A stretch of DNA of 64,000 nt from Gari tellinella (Eukaryota > Mollusca > Bivalvia > Cardiida > Psammobiidae), in contig OV277869.1 in assembly GCA_922989275.2 (NCBI GenBank), positions 24,066,189-24,130,188 on the forward strand. Direction: 5' to 3'. Both the position numbers and the translations under genes were made by a program. This document shows positions 29,687 through 41,383 of the stretch, in pieces. The stretch's first letter is position 1; every line of letters starts with the position of its first letter. A model generated the notes under the pieces. The model saw only the letters and a program-made list of their open reading frames with translations. It did no database searches and was not told the origin of the DNA.

Positions 29687-32091
29687 GAAGGGGTATAAAA
29701 GCCGGTCCCGGCCCGAACTTTGCCGAACCGAAACGTAAATTGCCGTACCGAACATTTTTTGGGAGTTTGAATACAAGCATAAACAATTCTTAAATTTGAA
29801 AATTCTGGTACGGATTAGTTCTTATACATATTATTTATATCCTGAATAAATATTATAACCATCAGAAGCATGGGCGTTGAGAAAAAGGTGATTTTGTAAT
29901 TTCAGGGGGTATAAAAGCCGGTCCCGTATAGATTTCAGTTTATCCTGTTTGTTTCCTTAATTACCGAATTTTATTATGTTACTTGATGATAAACTTTATC
30001 AAAATATGTATTTTGGTATGTTCTTGAAAAATAAGACATGTAATATCAAAATAGCGCTTAAATTTACCGTTGCAGTGATTGCCGAACCTGAATATAACAG
30101 ATTATAACGGTTCCCCGTAATATATTCAGTTCCGTAAGAATTACACAACCTGTATAATCATGCCTATTTTATATGAGAATTAGGCTTAGAATCAGATGTT
30201 CTCAAAAAGAAGGCAGGGGGAGAGATTCATATATGTTTCATTTTGTTTTTTACAGATTAAGATTAAACAGAATGTGAGGCTAAATTTCATTCATGTACAG
30301 TCAATCTTGTATCAAGCGAGCACTAAGTTATTGCAGTTCTCTGCCTCATTTCTATCAAACTGTAGGCATATACCGGCAATCAATAGTGGTTGCTATATAC
30401 ACGACTACGTAGAGTAAACGTGTTCTGTGCAATCCGTGTAGACCCAGATCATATGGCTAGTGAAGGAGCAATCCGATCAATGTCATTTTGCCGCGTGAAT
30501 GAATTGCAGACAAAATCAAAGAAAGTCATCATTAGTCGGTTGTGTCTAATATACCCGTATTTCAAAGTTTCAAACTTTGAAATACGGGTATGCTCGACTT
30601 GACCGAGCATGAAATAATGCAGTTCATATGTCGAACTATAGAATAGTTCGAGTTAAACGACTTCGAGATATCGAAGTTCGACTGTACATGGTAATACTCA
30701 TGACATATTTACATGTTAATCCTGGTGCGTTTTATTTACAGTGCACAAAATTTACACAACCAAATTAAACTGTCTGTTACGGTGCTAACATTTGCACATT
30801 TATAATGGAACCATTTACAGCAGTCTGTGTTCTCACACTGGATCATGTCTTCATAAGTATTTGGAAAACCACAATTAGATTCACAGTCAACAGAGATAGT
30901 CAGGTCAATAGGTATGTTTAATTTCTTTTTTCTGAGTGTGTTTCTTTGTTTAATTTTAGGAATTGGCGAAAATTGTAAATTATCAAGACAGGAGAGAAGA
31001 TGTTGTCCATTTTTAACTTATCAAATGAAGACTGAATAACGCCTTCTCTCCCGCTGAAGCAAAATTCAGTACAAAATGCAATTGCAAATATTCCACAATC
31101 GACACCGTTATCCTGCTGCTGGACTTTTAGAAGAGACACGTTAATTTTATTCTTACCATTTCCATATAACTGGAGTAATTGGATTTCTGTAGAAGCGCTT
31201 ATTTTTTCATTTTTTCTTAACATTGAATCAACAACAAAAACAGTCCCATCGTCCTCATGCTGAAAAGACATGATCCAGTGAGCCTCACCTGTATGGTGAA
31301 TTTGTACACAGGGTGCTGTAAATGATAACAATTTAAGGCCAAACTTCCATTTACGCTCTTTTTTACCAGGAACAAGTCCGCAATTTTGAAGTCCGTTTAT
31401 ATTTTTAAATTGAGATTTTAATAGTATTTGAGAAAAAAAGCTATGATTGTTCACATTTCGTATTATGTTCTCCACTCTAAGCACTCGTAATAACTTTTTA
31501 ATAATATAAATCAATTTTAAACTTATCAAATGTTTTTTTTTTGTTTTTTTTTTACTTTTGATATCCAATATATGATTCTATAAACATACTGCAATCATAT
31601 CTAAAAAAAAAAAACCGACTGAAAATACAGATTGTGAAACTCTTACGGAAAGGTAAATATTACGGGAGACCGCTATATTCAGGTCCGGCTTTTATAAAAT
31701 CACTTCAAATGTGATTTAAGAGTTATACTCCACCATATATAATACATTTTTGGTAAATGTAATAAAGAAACACACTTTGATCAAATGTATCAACAGACAT
31801 AATAACATTATTTTGTAATTAAAGAAAAAAACAGGATAAACTGAAATCTATACGGGACCGGCTTTTATACCCCCTGAAATTACAAAATCACCTTTTTCTC
31901 AACGCCCATGCTTCTGATGGTTATAATATTTATTCAGGATATAAATAATATGTTGAGAAATAATCCGTACCAGAATTTTCAAATTTAAGAATTGTTTATG
32001 CTTGTATTCAAACTCCCAAAAAATGTTCGGTACGGCAATTTACGTTTCGGTTCGGCAAAGTTCGGGCCGGGACCGGCTTTTATACCCCTTC
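29687..32091. mobile_element. Mutator-like long-TIR element carrying a Ulp1-type protease gene
   Basis: Flanked by a perfect 9-bp duplication AAACTGCAG (29678-29686, 32092-32100). The first ~265 bp at each end (GAAGGGGTATAAAAGCCGGT...) are almost identical in inverted order, and weaker similarity continues to about 480 bp. The interior holds one sizeable frame on the minus strand (30918-31568) and a family G MITE remnant (30520-30686). No transposase is present. Long TIRs with a 9-bp target duplication are the Mutator (MULE) hallmark. It starts about 40 bp upstream of the putative SMARCAL1 5' UTR acceptor, so it probably lies in the first intron or promoter. Confidence 0.8.
30918..31568 (-). 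CDS. Ulp1/SENP-like (C48) cysteine protease frame inside a long-TIR element
   Basis: Predicted 216 residues. Catalytic layout of the Ulp1 fold is visible: His97 in HTGEAHWIM, Asp114 in VFVVDSM, Gln152 in VQQQDNGVDCG and Cys158. Histidine to aspartate is 17 and Gln to Cys is 6 residues, usual for C48 enzymes. FFSQILLKSQFKNINGLQ (about 44-61) resembles the substrate-facing segment of animal transposon-borne Ulp1 proteins. The N-terminus is a lysine-rich run (KSKKKTKKKH) of doubtful coding value, so the true start may be internal or in an upstream exon. Family enzymes cut SUMO or similar isopeptide bonds; target here unknown. The frame is free of stops despite the lack of a transposase. Confidence 0.75.
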   Translation of the reverse strand: MDIKSKKKTKKKHLISLKLIYIIKKLLRVLRVENIIRNVNNHSFFSQILLKSQFKNINGLQNCGLVPGKKERKWKFGLKLLSFTAPCVQIHHTGEAHWIMSFQHEDDGTVFVVDSMLRKNEKISASTEIQLLQLYGNGKNKINVSLLKVQQQDNGVDCGIFAIAFCTEFCFSGREGVIQSSFDKLKMDNIFSPVLIIYNFRQFLKLNKETHSEKRN

Positions 32092-32100
32092 AAACTGCAG

Positions 32101-32285
32101 CCCTCCCTCTCAACAACGACACCCAATGGGAGACAAAAATTGAATGCCTTGTTCGGAGGGAGTCGTAAAAGGGAGTGAAATTGACTTATATTTGCAAACA
32201 GCTTGAATCAAGATCAGACGCCGCTCAACACGGCGTCTGATCTGGATTCAAGCTGTTTGTCATTCATCATTCAGAAATTATATTT
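32101..32285. mobile_element. Family C MITE, 3' half or solo fragment
   Basis: Starts TCCCTCTCAACAACGACACC, then hairpin 32195-32263 with GATCAGACGCCGCTCAACAC centre. The MULE insertion at 29687 may have split it. Confidence 0.6.
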
Positions 32286-32339
32286 CTGCCATTAGATTTT
32301 ATTGATTCTGCAACTATAAACTGTTAGGTAAGGTTGAGA

Positions 32340-32672
32340 GCCAAAGGGCAAAGAGTGACGAAGAGACAGACAGACTGATTGACAGACAGACAGGCTGAGA
32401 GAAATACATGAGATATATAGATTCCGACAGAGAAACAGGCAGGTATAGAGACGAAGAGAGAGACAGACAAAGTGAGTGACATACAAACTACTAGTAACAA
32501 AGAGAGTGAGAGAGAGATACAAGGAGGAGCATGAGGGAGAACGATATAGAGGGAGAGACTAGCAAGAACTGAGGGGTGTGGACTGGAGACACAGATAGAC
32601 AGACATACAGAGACAAAGACGGATTGAGAGACGAACAGAGAGATATGGGAAGAGACAGAGACAGACAAAGAC
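32340..32672. repeat. Degenerate CAGA/GAGA-rich simple sequence
   Basis: Runs of GACAGACAGACAGG and AGAGAGAGA. Frames in it (Ser/Leu/Val-rich) are low-complexity and not genes. Target of the next element; a few bases continue at 37507. Confidence 0.8.
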
Positions 32673-33761
32673 CGGTCCATGGAAAAACCCCATACGACTG
32701 GCACACTACTGGCACACTACTGGTATGGCTGCCCATACGTATCCATACGAGTTGAATCTATACTGTAGGGGCTTTTTTATGGGTTTTATTCTATCATATA
32801 TGATAAATATGATCTTTATGAAGATATTCCATAAAAAAGATTAAATTAAATCCCATTATTAATCATATAATATCGATATTTCCAAATACGTATGAATATC
32901 CCATACTAGTAAATGACCATATGAACTAGGGCCAAAAACGAGTTGAATCTACATTGTAAGGTTCATTTATATGGCTGATATTCTATTAGAAACAATAGAT
33001 ATGATAATTAGAGATCCAAATATTTTGTTTTAATTTAAATTCCATTTTATCCTATAATATTCCTATGATTAAATATGTGAACCCGAACCCCATACGAATT
33101 AAATCTATAATACATGGCCACAAATTTAAATGCACACACAATTCGTAAGGTATGGAAAACACAAATAAATTCACAATTGAATAGAATCTATAATTTATTT
33201 TAATATATGCTGACTAAATGCTGATAATAAAAACGACAATAAACGCAATAATAACATTAATTCAGAATAAAATCAGTTTGGTGTATATGCAGATCAGATT
33301 TTTACGATAAGGATACATACTATTCAATAAATAATATGAGACACGGTCCTTTTGATGGGTTATTTCATTGATGCAAAATATCAATTAGACTCGATAATCA
33401 CTTATAAAACATGGAGGGTGTCATGCTGAGACCTTTAATTACATACCACTAATCCCCTTTAACAAACCGCAAGGTGATAGTCGCCTGGCTTTAATGTGCC
33501 GCCAAACTGTTATCTGTTACCTGTGTTGATTGTCAACAAGCGAGTTGAATCTAATGCATGCATGTTAAATATGATCATTATTTATTAATTCCATATAAAT
33601 GGAATTAGATTAGATCCCATTATTTGTCCTATAATATCGATATTTCCAAATACGTATGAATATCCCATATACGAGTCAATGATCATATGAACCAGACCAA
33701 ATACGAGTTGAATCTACACTATAACATTGTAAAATTAACCACAAATTGGAGGCCGAAAACT

Positions 33762-34103
33762 ATGCCAGAACTTGTAAAAAAACTTCACAGTGTAACAAAA
33801 CTTCACTTCATGGATTACAGAAGCGCGCTTCATGAAACGGGAAATTACCGCTTGACAGATTTTGATAGGAAAAAACATGTCGTGACCGATGCAATTTGGC
33901 GATGCAAATCCGATGATGAAAAAAAAGACTATTTTTTGCTTTTCTTAAAGGACAATAGAAAACGCGCAGCAGCGGTAAATTTTGTTTCTTCAGCAGATGG
34001 TAGGTACAGTGTTATTCAAAAGGCAGTGGGCGTGGCAAAAAAACCTGGACAGAGAAGAAGACCGTTAAACGAAAGAGCGCGAAAAAAACCACGAATTGAG
34101 TGA
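33762..34103 (+). CDS. Uncharacterised basic 113-aa protein within MULE 1
   Basis: Intact frame MPELVKKLHSVTKLHFMDYR... with a charged middle (RKKHVVTDAIWRCKSDDEKK) and a basic, NLS-like tail (RRRPLNERARKKPRIE). The frame is open further upstream to 33687 but that part is TIR-derived. I recognise no family. It may be a captured host sequence or an element-encoded DNA-binding factor. The related element at 41384-44629 does not show it. Confidence 0.45.
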   Translation: MPELVKKLHSVTKLHFMDYRSALHETGNYRLTDFDRKKHVVTDAIWRCKSDDEKKDYFLLFLKDNRKRAAAVNFVSSADGRYSVIQKAVGVAKKPGQRRRPLNERARKKPRIE

Positions 34104-35100
34104 TGCATTTAGGTATATAACTAGATTAAAACAACTTTCAACTGTGGTAATATAGGGGTTTAACTGTTTATTAATACCGTATCATTATTCTTAAATTTTC
34201 TTCGTTTGTTTCTGTACGTCAATGTCAATTAAGATGTATTTCTGCTTATTAATACAATTTCGTATTTTGATGCCCATGAACATGTAATGCTGCTTTGTTT
34301 CCATACTTTTATCATTTGTTCTCTTTCAGTTCAGATTCATTCTTCATTAAATAATCATTTACAAACAAAATACTTGGGTTTATCGACCTCTCACACTCTT
34401 ATATACAATGTGCTTAATTACCCAGATAAAAGAGCAAATAAAGCATGCCAAATCTTTGCATTTCTTTTTACAAAAATAACGTCGTCTGCTTTCTTTATTA
34501 ATATTCAGAATAGTAAAACAGACCACTAATAAAGTTGAAATGTTAATTTTTAATCTATTTCTTTTTTTCCACAAGTATAACACTAACGGGAATGTGTTCA
34601 AACATATTTAAGCGTTGTCGGTTTGGAACCGAAACCGAAGACATTTATTTTTCAAGCATTTGTTGAACAGAACTGCTCTGTTCAATTCTGTTCTGTTCAG
34701 TTTACAAGCATGTGTTCTTTAAAATACAGCATGTTGTTGAATGCAGTAATTTAAACAGTATTTAACTGTCATCTTGCTCATAAAAATATTGATTGCTTTT
34801 TTCTTATAAGGTTGTTTCCTTAACACTGAGAACATCGATTAGGTGCAAACAGCTAGTTTTTTCCTTAACACTGAGAACATCGATTATGTGCAAACAGCTA
34901 GTTTGGATCGTCATCAGACAAATGTCCAAATTACTTGAAAAAGAATTTATAATATAAAAGCAGACGACAATTTATAGTGAATGGGGTTAAAGAGCACGTG
35001 CCATTTAGAGTGTGAGGTCAATACACACAAGCATTTTATGACACTTTTTGGACACTTTTAGGTATTTTGTTTATATTTCGGCATTTTTTTTCCAAATTTT

Positions 35101-35230
35101 GGGGCTCACGAAAGCTGGGTTCTCGTCCCGAGCCCCGAGTGCATCAACTTATACTAGGCATGCAACAGGCGGTATAAGATTTGATGTGGCGGAAGCTTTC
35201 TTCCAAAACTCGTATCCTGAGTGCAATTAG
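35101..35230 (+). pseudogene. Small frame shared with MULE 2 (GLTKAGFSSRAP...)
   Basis: Encodes GLTKAGFSSRAPSASTYT, then HATGGIRFDVAEAFF, then a stop at 35228-35230. The relative at 42802-42966 has the same peptide with R/K and E/D changes; other base differences are silent. No known family recognised. Confidence 0.4.
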
Positions 35231-35857
35231 GGGCACGTGCTGTTACCGACACGTGTTATTAAAAGCGACACGTGTTACAGGAAGTGATTGGCAAAGGTGT
35301 TAAACATAGGCGAGATCAAGCGTGTTTGGAATGTACAAGCTTAGCTTGAGTTACACGTTCAATATTTGTATATTTTATAAAAGACCTAATAGAATATCTT
35401 TATCATAATTAGAAAATGGAGAAAAAAACTTTCTAAAACGTGTAAAATTATAATTATTATCTCTAATAGAAAAATACTAGTTTCGTGCCTTTTCTGACAT
35501 TTTTGGGAAATTTTGATACATTATTAAAAAAAAACCAAAGATATAGCTATATGTTTATATTATGGTCATATATTTTTTATATAGACTTATGTCCACACAC
35601 GTTCACCTACGGTATGGATTCAACTCGTATTTGGCCCTTTTACTCGTATGGGATATTCATACGTATTTGGAAATATCGATATTATATGATTAATAATGGG
35701 ATTTAATTTAATCTTTTTATGGAATTTCTTCATAATGATCACATTTAACATGTATGATAGAATAATACCCATAAAAATGGCCCTACGGTATAGATTCAAC
35801 TCGTATGGTCATTTACTCGTATGGGATATTCATACGTATTTGGAAATATCGATATTA

Positions 35858-37309
35858 GAGTAAAAGAGGGCATTATCGACAGTCGGTAATTATCGACACT
35901 TCTTTGTAAACCAATCTTTTCTTATCTTCTACGATCTTTTATTACGTCGTCGGTGTTTTTGAAAGAAAAGTGACGTAGTTTCAAGTCTAGCTCGCGGGAA
36001 AACAAATTCAAATGGCAAGACTGAACCATATATAACGCATATTTACACCACCAACCGTACATTCAGTCAAAAATATCAGTGACTTATATCGATCGATAAG
36101 CAGGTGTCACGTGATGACATATTAGTCATCGGTTTAACCTTGGACTATAGCTCATGCTGGATGACTTAATACGACACGTTTATCTCCCTTACCATGTATA
36201 ATGACCCAAATCGTCAATATTTACAGTAATAAAGAAAAGGACTGGGTGTCGATAAATGCCTCCAGGTTTTGGGTTATGTTGGCTGTTATCGACACTGCTT
36301 GTGGATCTATCAATGTAAATCCAGATCATTCCCGTTTATGTTATCAGTAGATCTAGCTCTGGTTCGTAGTACACTAATTAGGAAATAATACGACGTCTAT
36401 TTCACCTATCTTTTAGCGTAACCAATAGGAACACCCTAGAACGACAAATAAACGGGTATAACCGCGAACCTTACAATCAAAATAAACGCAATTAACATAT
36501 AGATCTAGATCTACATCAAATTTTTTAATTATAGCTACGAATCGATCTATAACAGATCAACAAGCATACTTGGGGGGAGAGAGAGACAAAGAGAGAGAAA
36601 GAGACAGACAGATATAGACAGAGACAGACAGACAGACAGACAGGCAGAGAGAGAGAGACACACAGTGCCAAAAGCCATCTCTGTCTGCATGATTCTCAGG
36701 GCACGATGCCATGAAACTTTTAAACGAAAAATATGACCAAAAGCACCACGGGCATTTTCAATGCAACTTTAAACCGTTCACAGCCTAACTACAAATGAAG
36801 TGCTCAGCAGAAAAGTTTCGAATAAGACAATTACTATAAATGGGCGTCTGATTCGGATCCAAATTATGTAGTTTAATCGCAATGTACCGGGATCTATTTT
36901 AAGGACAACTGATCATGTCACATGACCGAGTGAAAAAAGCTACAGTAGGCTTGGTTTCGCATTAAATTACACATTCCCTCAATCACTTCCTCTGTACTTC
37001 AATCTTGTACGATTTATAGAGTTGTCAAGCTCGTCAAATGCTTGAATCTACTGTTATTTGACATATTTAATACAGAGATGCATGGGTGTCGATAATTACC
37101 TAGATGTGTCGATAATGGACTACGGTGTTTACGTACAGAAGCTATCATACTGAAACGTTAATTGATAAGCCAGACAAAGGCGATACAGGAGAAAGGAACC
37201 AATGAAATTTTCTCTTTCATATAGAGAACGAATAATTTGAGTTGGTAAGACAAAAAGAAGGTTTCTGATTGGTAGGCTTTTAAGGTGTCGATAATACCCT
37301 CATTTACTC
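35858..37309. mobile_element. Nonautonomous TA-target element nested in MULE 1
   Basis: TA at 35856-35857 and 37310-37311. Inverted ends GAGTAAAAGAGGGCATTATC and GATAATACCCTCATTTACTC. Removing it restores the repeated GATATTATATGATTAAT block. No transposase; a GACA/GAGA microsatellite at 36570-36662. Confidence 0.75.
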
Positions 37310-37515
37310 TATATGATTAATAATGGGATTTAATGTAATCTTTTTTATGGAATATCTTCATAAAGATCATATTTATCATATATGATAGAATAAAACCCAT
37401 AAAAAAGCCCCTACAGTATAGATTCAACTCGTATGGATACGTATGGGCAGCCATACCAGTAGTGTGCCAGTAGTGTGCCAGTCGTATGGGGTTTTTCCAT
37501 GGACCCGACAAAGAC

Positions 37516-39360
37516 AGCGAGATAGTAAGAGAAATTTGGGCCAAAACGAGTTCGTCTCAACAGAAGGCCATCAGGATCAGGTCATTCAGGTGAATATATG
37601 AATATCAGAAAGAGAGGGCCCTGAGGCTGAGGGGTGACGAAAACAGTTGTCTGCTTCCTGTTTGTAAAACTCGGATTGCATGTAAAGATCATTACCAAAT
37701 TATCCTAAAAACTTTCGTTAGAGTTCAAAGAAGTATCCCTAATATTCTACTTTTATTGATCTGACTGCCATTAACGCAAATACATTTATTCTTTTATTTG
37801 TTTTCGAATCGTCTTTTTCCGCGAAAACGGAGGACATGTCAAACATTGGTCATGTATAAATCACGCACTTAGAATACGAAATCAGTGAAAAACCCGGCGC
37901 TTTGGCAGACTCCGCCAAATTGGACCCTGATTAGACTGCGTTTATTCCACGAATGAAGAACGACGTTATTCGTTCGAGGTTTATTCACAAACCATCACAA
38001 TCTCCACTACAATATCACTCAAATTGTCAAATTTATTTTTAAAGTTATAGAAAAATACTTTTTTTTTTTTTAATACTTTATTATCCCCTTAATAGGTATG
38101 CTGAGGTCGGGGAATCGCCATCCTCAACTTACCGTTCGCCCTAGTTTGCCAGCCAATGAAAGGGCTCTATTTCAGCGAGAAATGAAAAAATATATCGCAT
38201 ATTCGTTCAGATTTGTACCGGGTATGGAATAAATAAAGCAGGTTATGAACTAAAGGTTATGGACGTCGCGCGCTAAGGCGGGGCTAAGTGCATTGTTACG
38301 TCATTATACAGCCATCGTTCAGCTGGGAAATAGACATTTATAAGTTACGTACATGTATGGAAGTTACATAGTACAGTATAACCTGTGTTTAACGACCATG
38401 ATTCAGTGAAGAGGTATGACTATGTTAAAGAATTCTGTAGATAGGCGACTAGTTAATGCATAATCGAATTAATACAGAAGGCTCACAACTGACCTTTGTG
38501 TATTACTTTTGTCCTGCATTAAGTCATTGAACCCAGGGATAATATATGGAAAAAAGGGAAAAAGGGGTCTAGTTATATATTATCCCTGTTGAACCCTATG
38601 GGCGAGGAGTACACTCGTCATTTACAATGTACCAGTTAATGGTAAACTTATCATGCGTAAACATTGTAGAACCACATCATAGAGCTTCTATTACAAAGAT
38701 CGTGGCTAACACTGAGCAAATAGAATTATACACAGGTCAATAGACTAACAGTCGCTGACGACATAGATTAAGAACATTATACTGACCGATTTAGATCGAT
38801 ATTGACTGATGGTATTTGTTCAAAATTGTTACTGACTACATGAAGAAAGAACAATCTCAGTACAGGCGACTTAAAATTAGAACAGTTTCCTTGTATCTAT
38901 AAGAAGGCTTGACACTGACGCTATGTAAATGTATGGAGAAAGTGACTGACCACAATGGATCTGAATGAATTAGAACGTTTTACGCGCGTATAATTAAAGT
39001 GATTTATCATTTTTGAAGTAAAATATCAACAAGTAATATAAGTTATATAGAATATAAATCCAATATCAAAAAAATTGAAATCAAGGTTTAAGATTCTATA
39101 TGGGATTTTTTAATTGCTTGATGAATGATTTAAGCAAACGTTGATAAGAATCCATCAAATAAAAACATCAATTAAAATTTTAAAAAATTAAAAAAGAATA
39201 AATATTTTTACGATTTAATTATTGATCTATATAAAGATCTAATATATTTATTAATAAATGTTGACAATCATTTTATTACTTACAAAATTTAAGTGGAATT
39301 TTGAAAATGTTAAGCCAAATTTTGATATAGTGGAAAAAAGCTTAACGTTGTGGTTAACAC
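37516..39360. other. Intergenic stretch without recognised features
   Basis: No convincing exon or element apart from a decayed family B tail near 38580-38660 (GAGTACACTCGTCATTTACA) and AT-rich DNA at 39000-39350. Confidence 0.5.
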
Positions 39361-39662
39361 TCACATATTATATGAGATACATTCGCCATTAAAGTGTAGA
39401 TCTACATCAATTTTAAAATTAAATCGAATCACCAAATAATTTCTATTTAAAGATTGAAACTGATCATGTTTAAAATGACATTCCAGATCATGATAAATCG
39501 TCAAATTCGTGTTTATATTAAGATGGTTGCTTATTTCCTCGATTTTCTTAAATCTGCCTTCTCCATCTATTAAATCTGCAACTACAAATATGTTTTTTTC
39601 TGTGTAGTTCTTATATAGAACAGAATTGCCTCCGACCTTCACGTTTGGGTTTAGCCATATTA
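39361..39662 (-). pseudogene. Non-LTR retrotransposon fragment
   Basis: Minus frame WLNPNVKVGGNSVLYKNYTE followed by VADLIDGEGRF. This resembles the region downstream of reverse transcriptase in LINE proteins (the 'LW-N...VADL-D--G-F' block). About 100 residues, no 5' or 3' context. Confidence 0.55.
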
Positions 39663-39989
39663 TAGAAAAATACTAGATTAAGCACGGGCTTATAAGCGTT
39701 GCTCATTCTCGCATTCCCGACCAGACGTCGCAGGTAAATCACAGGTAAAAATTAAAAATAATATTACTTTATTTTATACTTACAACGTTCAAGCTCTAAA
39801 ACATCATTTCACAAATTAACTGACATTTATATAAGATGTGATATAAATCTATATGTTGTGTTGTGTGCATGGAATCTTTGAGCTTTTACAAATTGTCAAT
39901 GTACGTATATGATCATGAAAAAGTCATTTCACAGATTTACTATATATTTAGTCATTTCATGAAATGACATTACACAGATTGACTATAAC

Positions 39990-40320
39990 ATATAGAGCGT
40001 TCCCTATCTACAAAGGCCCTCCAACAACGACTACCTCCTTACAACGACCCTTGTCGCAGTTCCCTAAACAGGACAATTATGTTTAAAGTTATTCAAGTTG
40101 CAATATCGTCTGCTTAAAATTGTCGTCTGCTGTTTTTCTCAAAGTAACATGATGGTAATTTTGATATACTTTTTAATGAGGAGTGACAAACAGCTTAAAT
40201 CTAGATCAGACGCCGCATGAGGCGGCGCCTGATCTGAATTTAAGCTGTTGCAAATATAATCCAATGTCCCTCCCTATAACGACTCCCTCCAAACATTACA
40301 ACTTTACTGTCTGGATCTGC
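39990..40320. mobile_element. Family C MITE
   Basis: GAGCGTTCCCTATCTACAAA at left, hairpin 40187-40247 with CAGACGCCGCATGAGGCGGC, right part CCTCCCTATAACGACTCCCT. Further hairpin remnants of families C (40600-40670) and B (40940-41040) precede the LINE. Confidence 0.6.
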
Positions 40321-41383
40321 TGAGGCACTATATATAACTTTATATATAACTTTATTTCCTCCAATTTCTGGAGAGCCATATGTAAATATAACATTACAAA
40401 ATAAGTAGTAAATGGCTACATATACGAACATGCAAATATACAAACACATACATGAGAAAGAAAATACATGTACATACAGAAACATGAGGGAAAAGTCTAA
40501 ACTTCATCTGACGTTGATGTCCATGCAAAACAGGTGAGAAATACTATCCTCTCCATTCCGTTATATCGTATATAGACATACAATCAGACATATCAATTGC
40601 AAGCAGCTTTGATACCAAGTCAGATGTTCAGTAAATCGACGTCTGACCAGGCTTTAAACTATTTGTCATTTACATTCAATGAGAGAATAGTAATACTCCA
40701 CTGTAACATATTTATATACCAGTATATCAGTCCTTCAAACACGTTTCTCTGAAGCGAAGGGAAAAATACTTGAAAGACAGAAACACGGTTATTTCTTCGG
40801 ATATAAAAGTAGTTACTAGCGGGTCCCTAATATCTTAATGTGTTTCTCGAAACCGAAATAAAACATATTAAAAGGGAAGCACTAGTTTACCTAATGGGTT
40901 AAGACATAGAGTCCAGACTGCATGGACGCGCGTTCTCTACAAGCAATGCATTTGCAAATATTGCACTTGTTCAATACAAACAGTGCATACCCAGAACAGA
41001 TGGCTATCTGACCAGGGTCTGCAATGTCTGCAAATTTGCAATGTATTGCAAGATAATATAGTTGCGAAAGCAGTACATTTCTGTAGAGATTGCGAGTGAC
41101 CGTTTGCAGTGTCGGGACTCAATGAATTAATTATTCAATATTATCAAACGTGAAGAACATGGCATGGACGTCTTTCAGGTAAGCTGCTGCGTTACAGCAT
41201 AATAAATCAGGGTATTGATCAGCGTTTAAAACATTCTGGATCTGGTTGTCCACAAAGCCTATGAGATATTTCACTCGCTGTATGTCATTTATAGTCTCTG
41301 TTAACAGATTACATAGATTGTGATCAAACTTGGTGTTTAGTTCTGCAAAGTACTCTTGTCTACGGGTTTTAATGCGGGTATTA

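Larger units (their letters stand above)
32673..37506. mobile_element. Mutator-like long-TIR element 1
   Basis: 9-bp duplication GACAAAGAC (32664-32672, 37507-37515). TIRs of at least 200 bp, nearly identical, start GGTCCATGGAAAAACCCCAT and carry CTGGCACACTA repeats. Sub-terminal blocks with GAGTTGAATCTACACTGTAG and TCGATATTTCCAAATACG are repeated several times. Interior frames 33762-34103 and 35101-35230; a separate TA-target element is nested at 35858-37309. Without it the length is about 3.4 kb, near that of relative 41384-44629. Confidence 0.78.

Noticed and set aside
32292..32736. Three minus-strand frames rich in Ser, Leu, Val, Cys
   Set aside because: They translate a degenerate CAGA/GAGA microsatellite; low complexity and overlapping in several frames.
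34287..34601. Frames on both strands in MULE 1
   Set aside because: AT-rich sequence with hydrophobic, low-information translation and no counterpart in MULE 2.
40240..40485. 81-codon minus frame, hydrophobic start
   Set aside because: Overlaps a family C MITE and AT-rich simple sequence; no domain.
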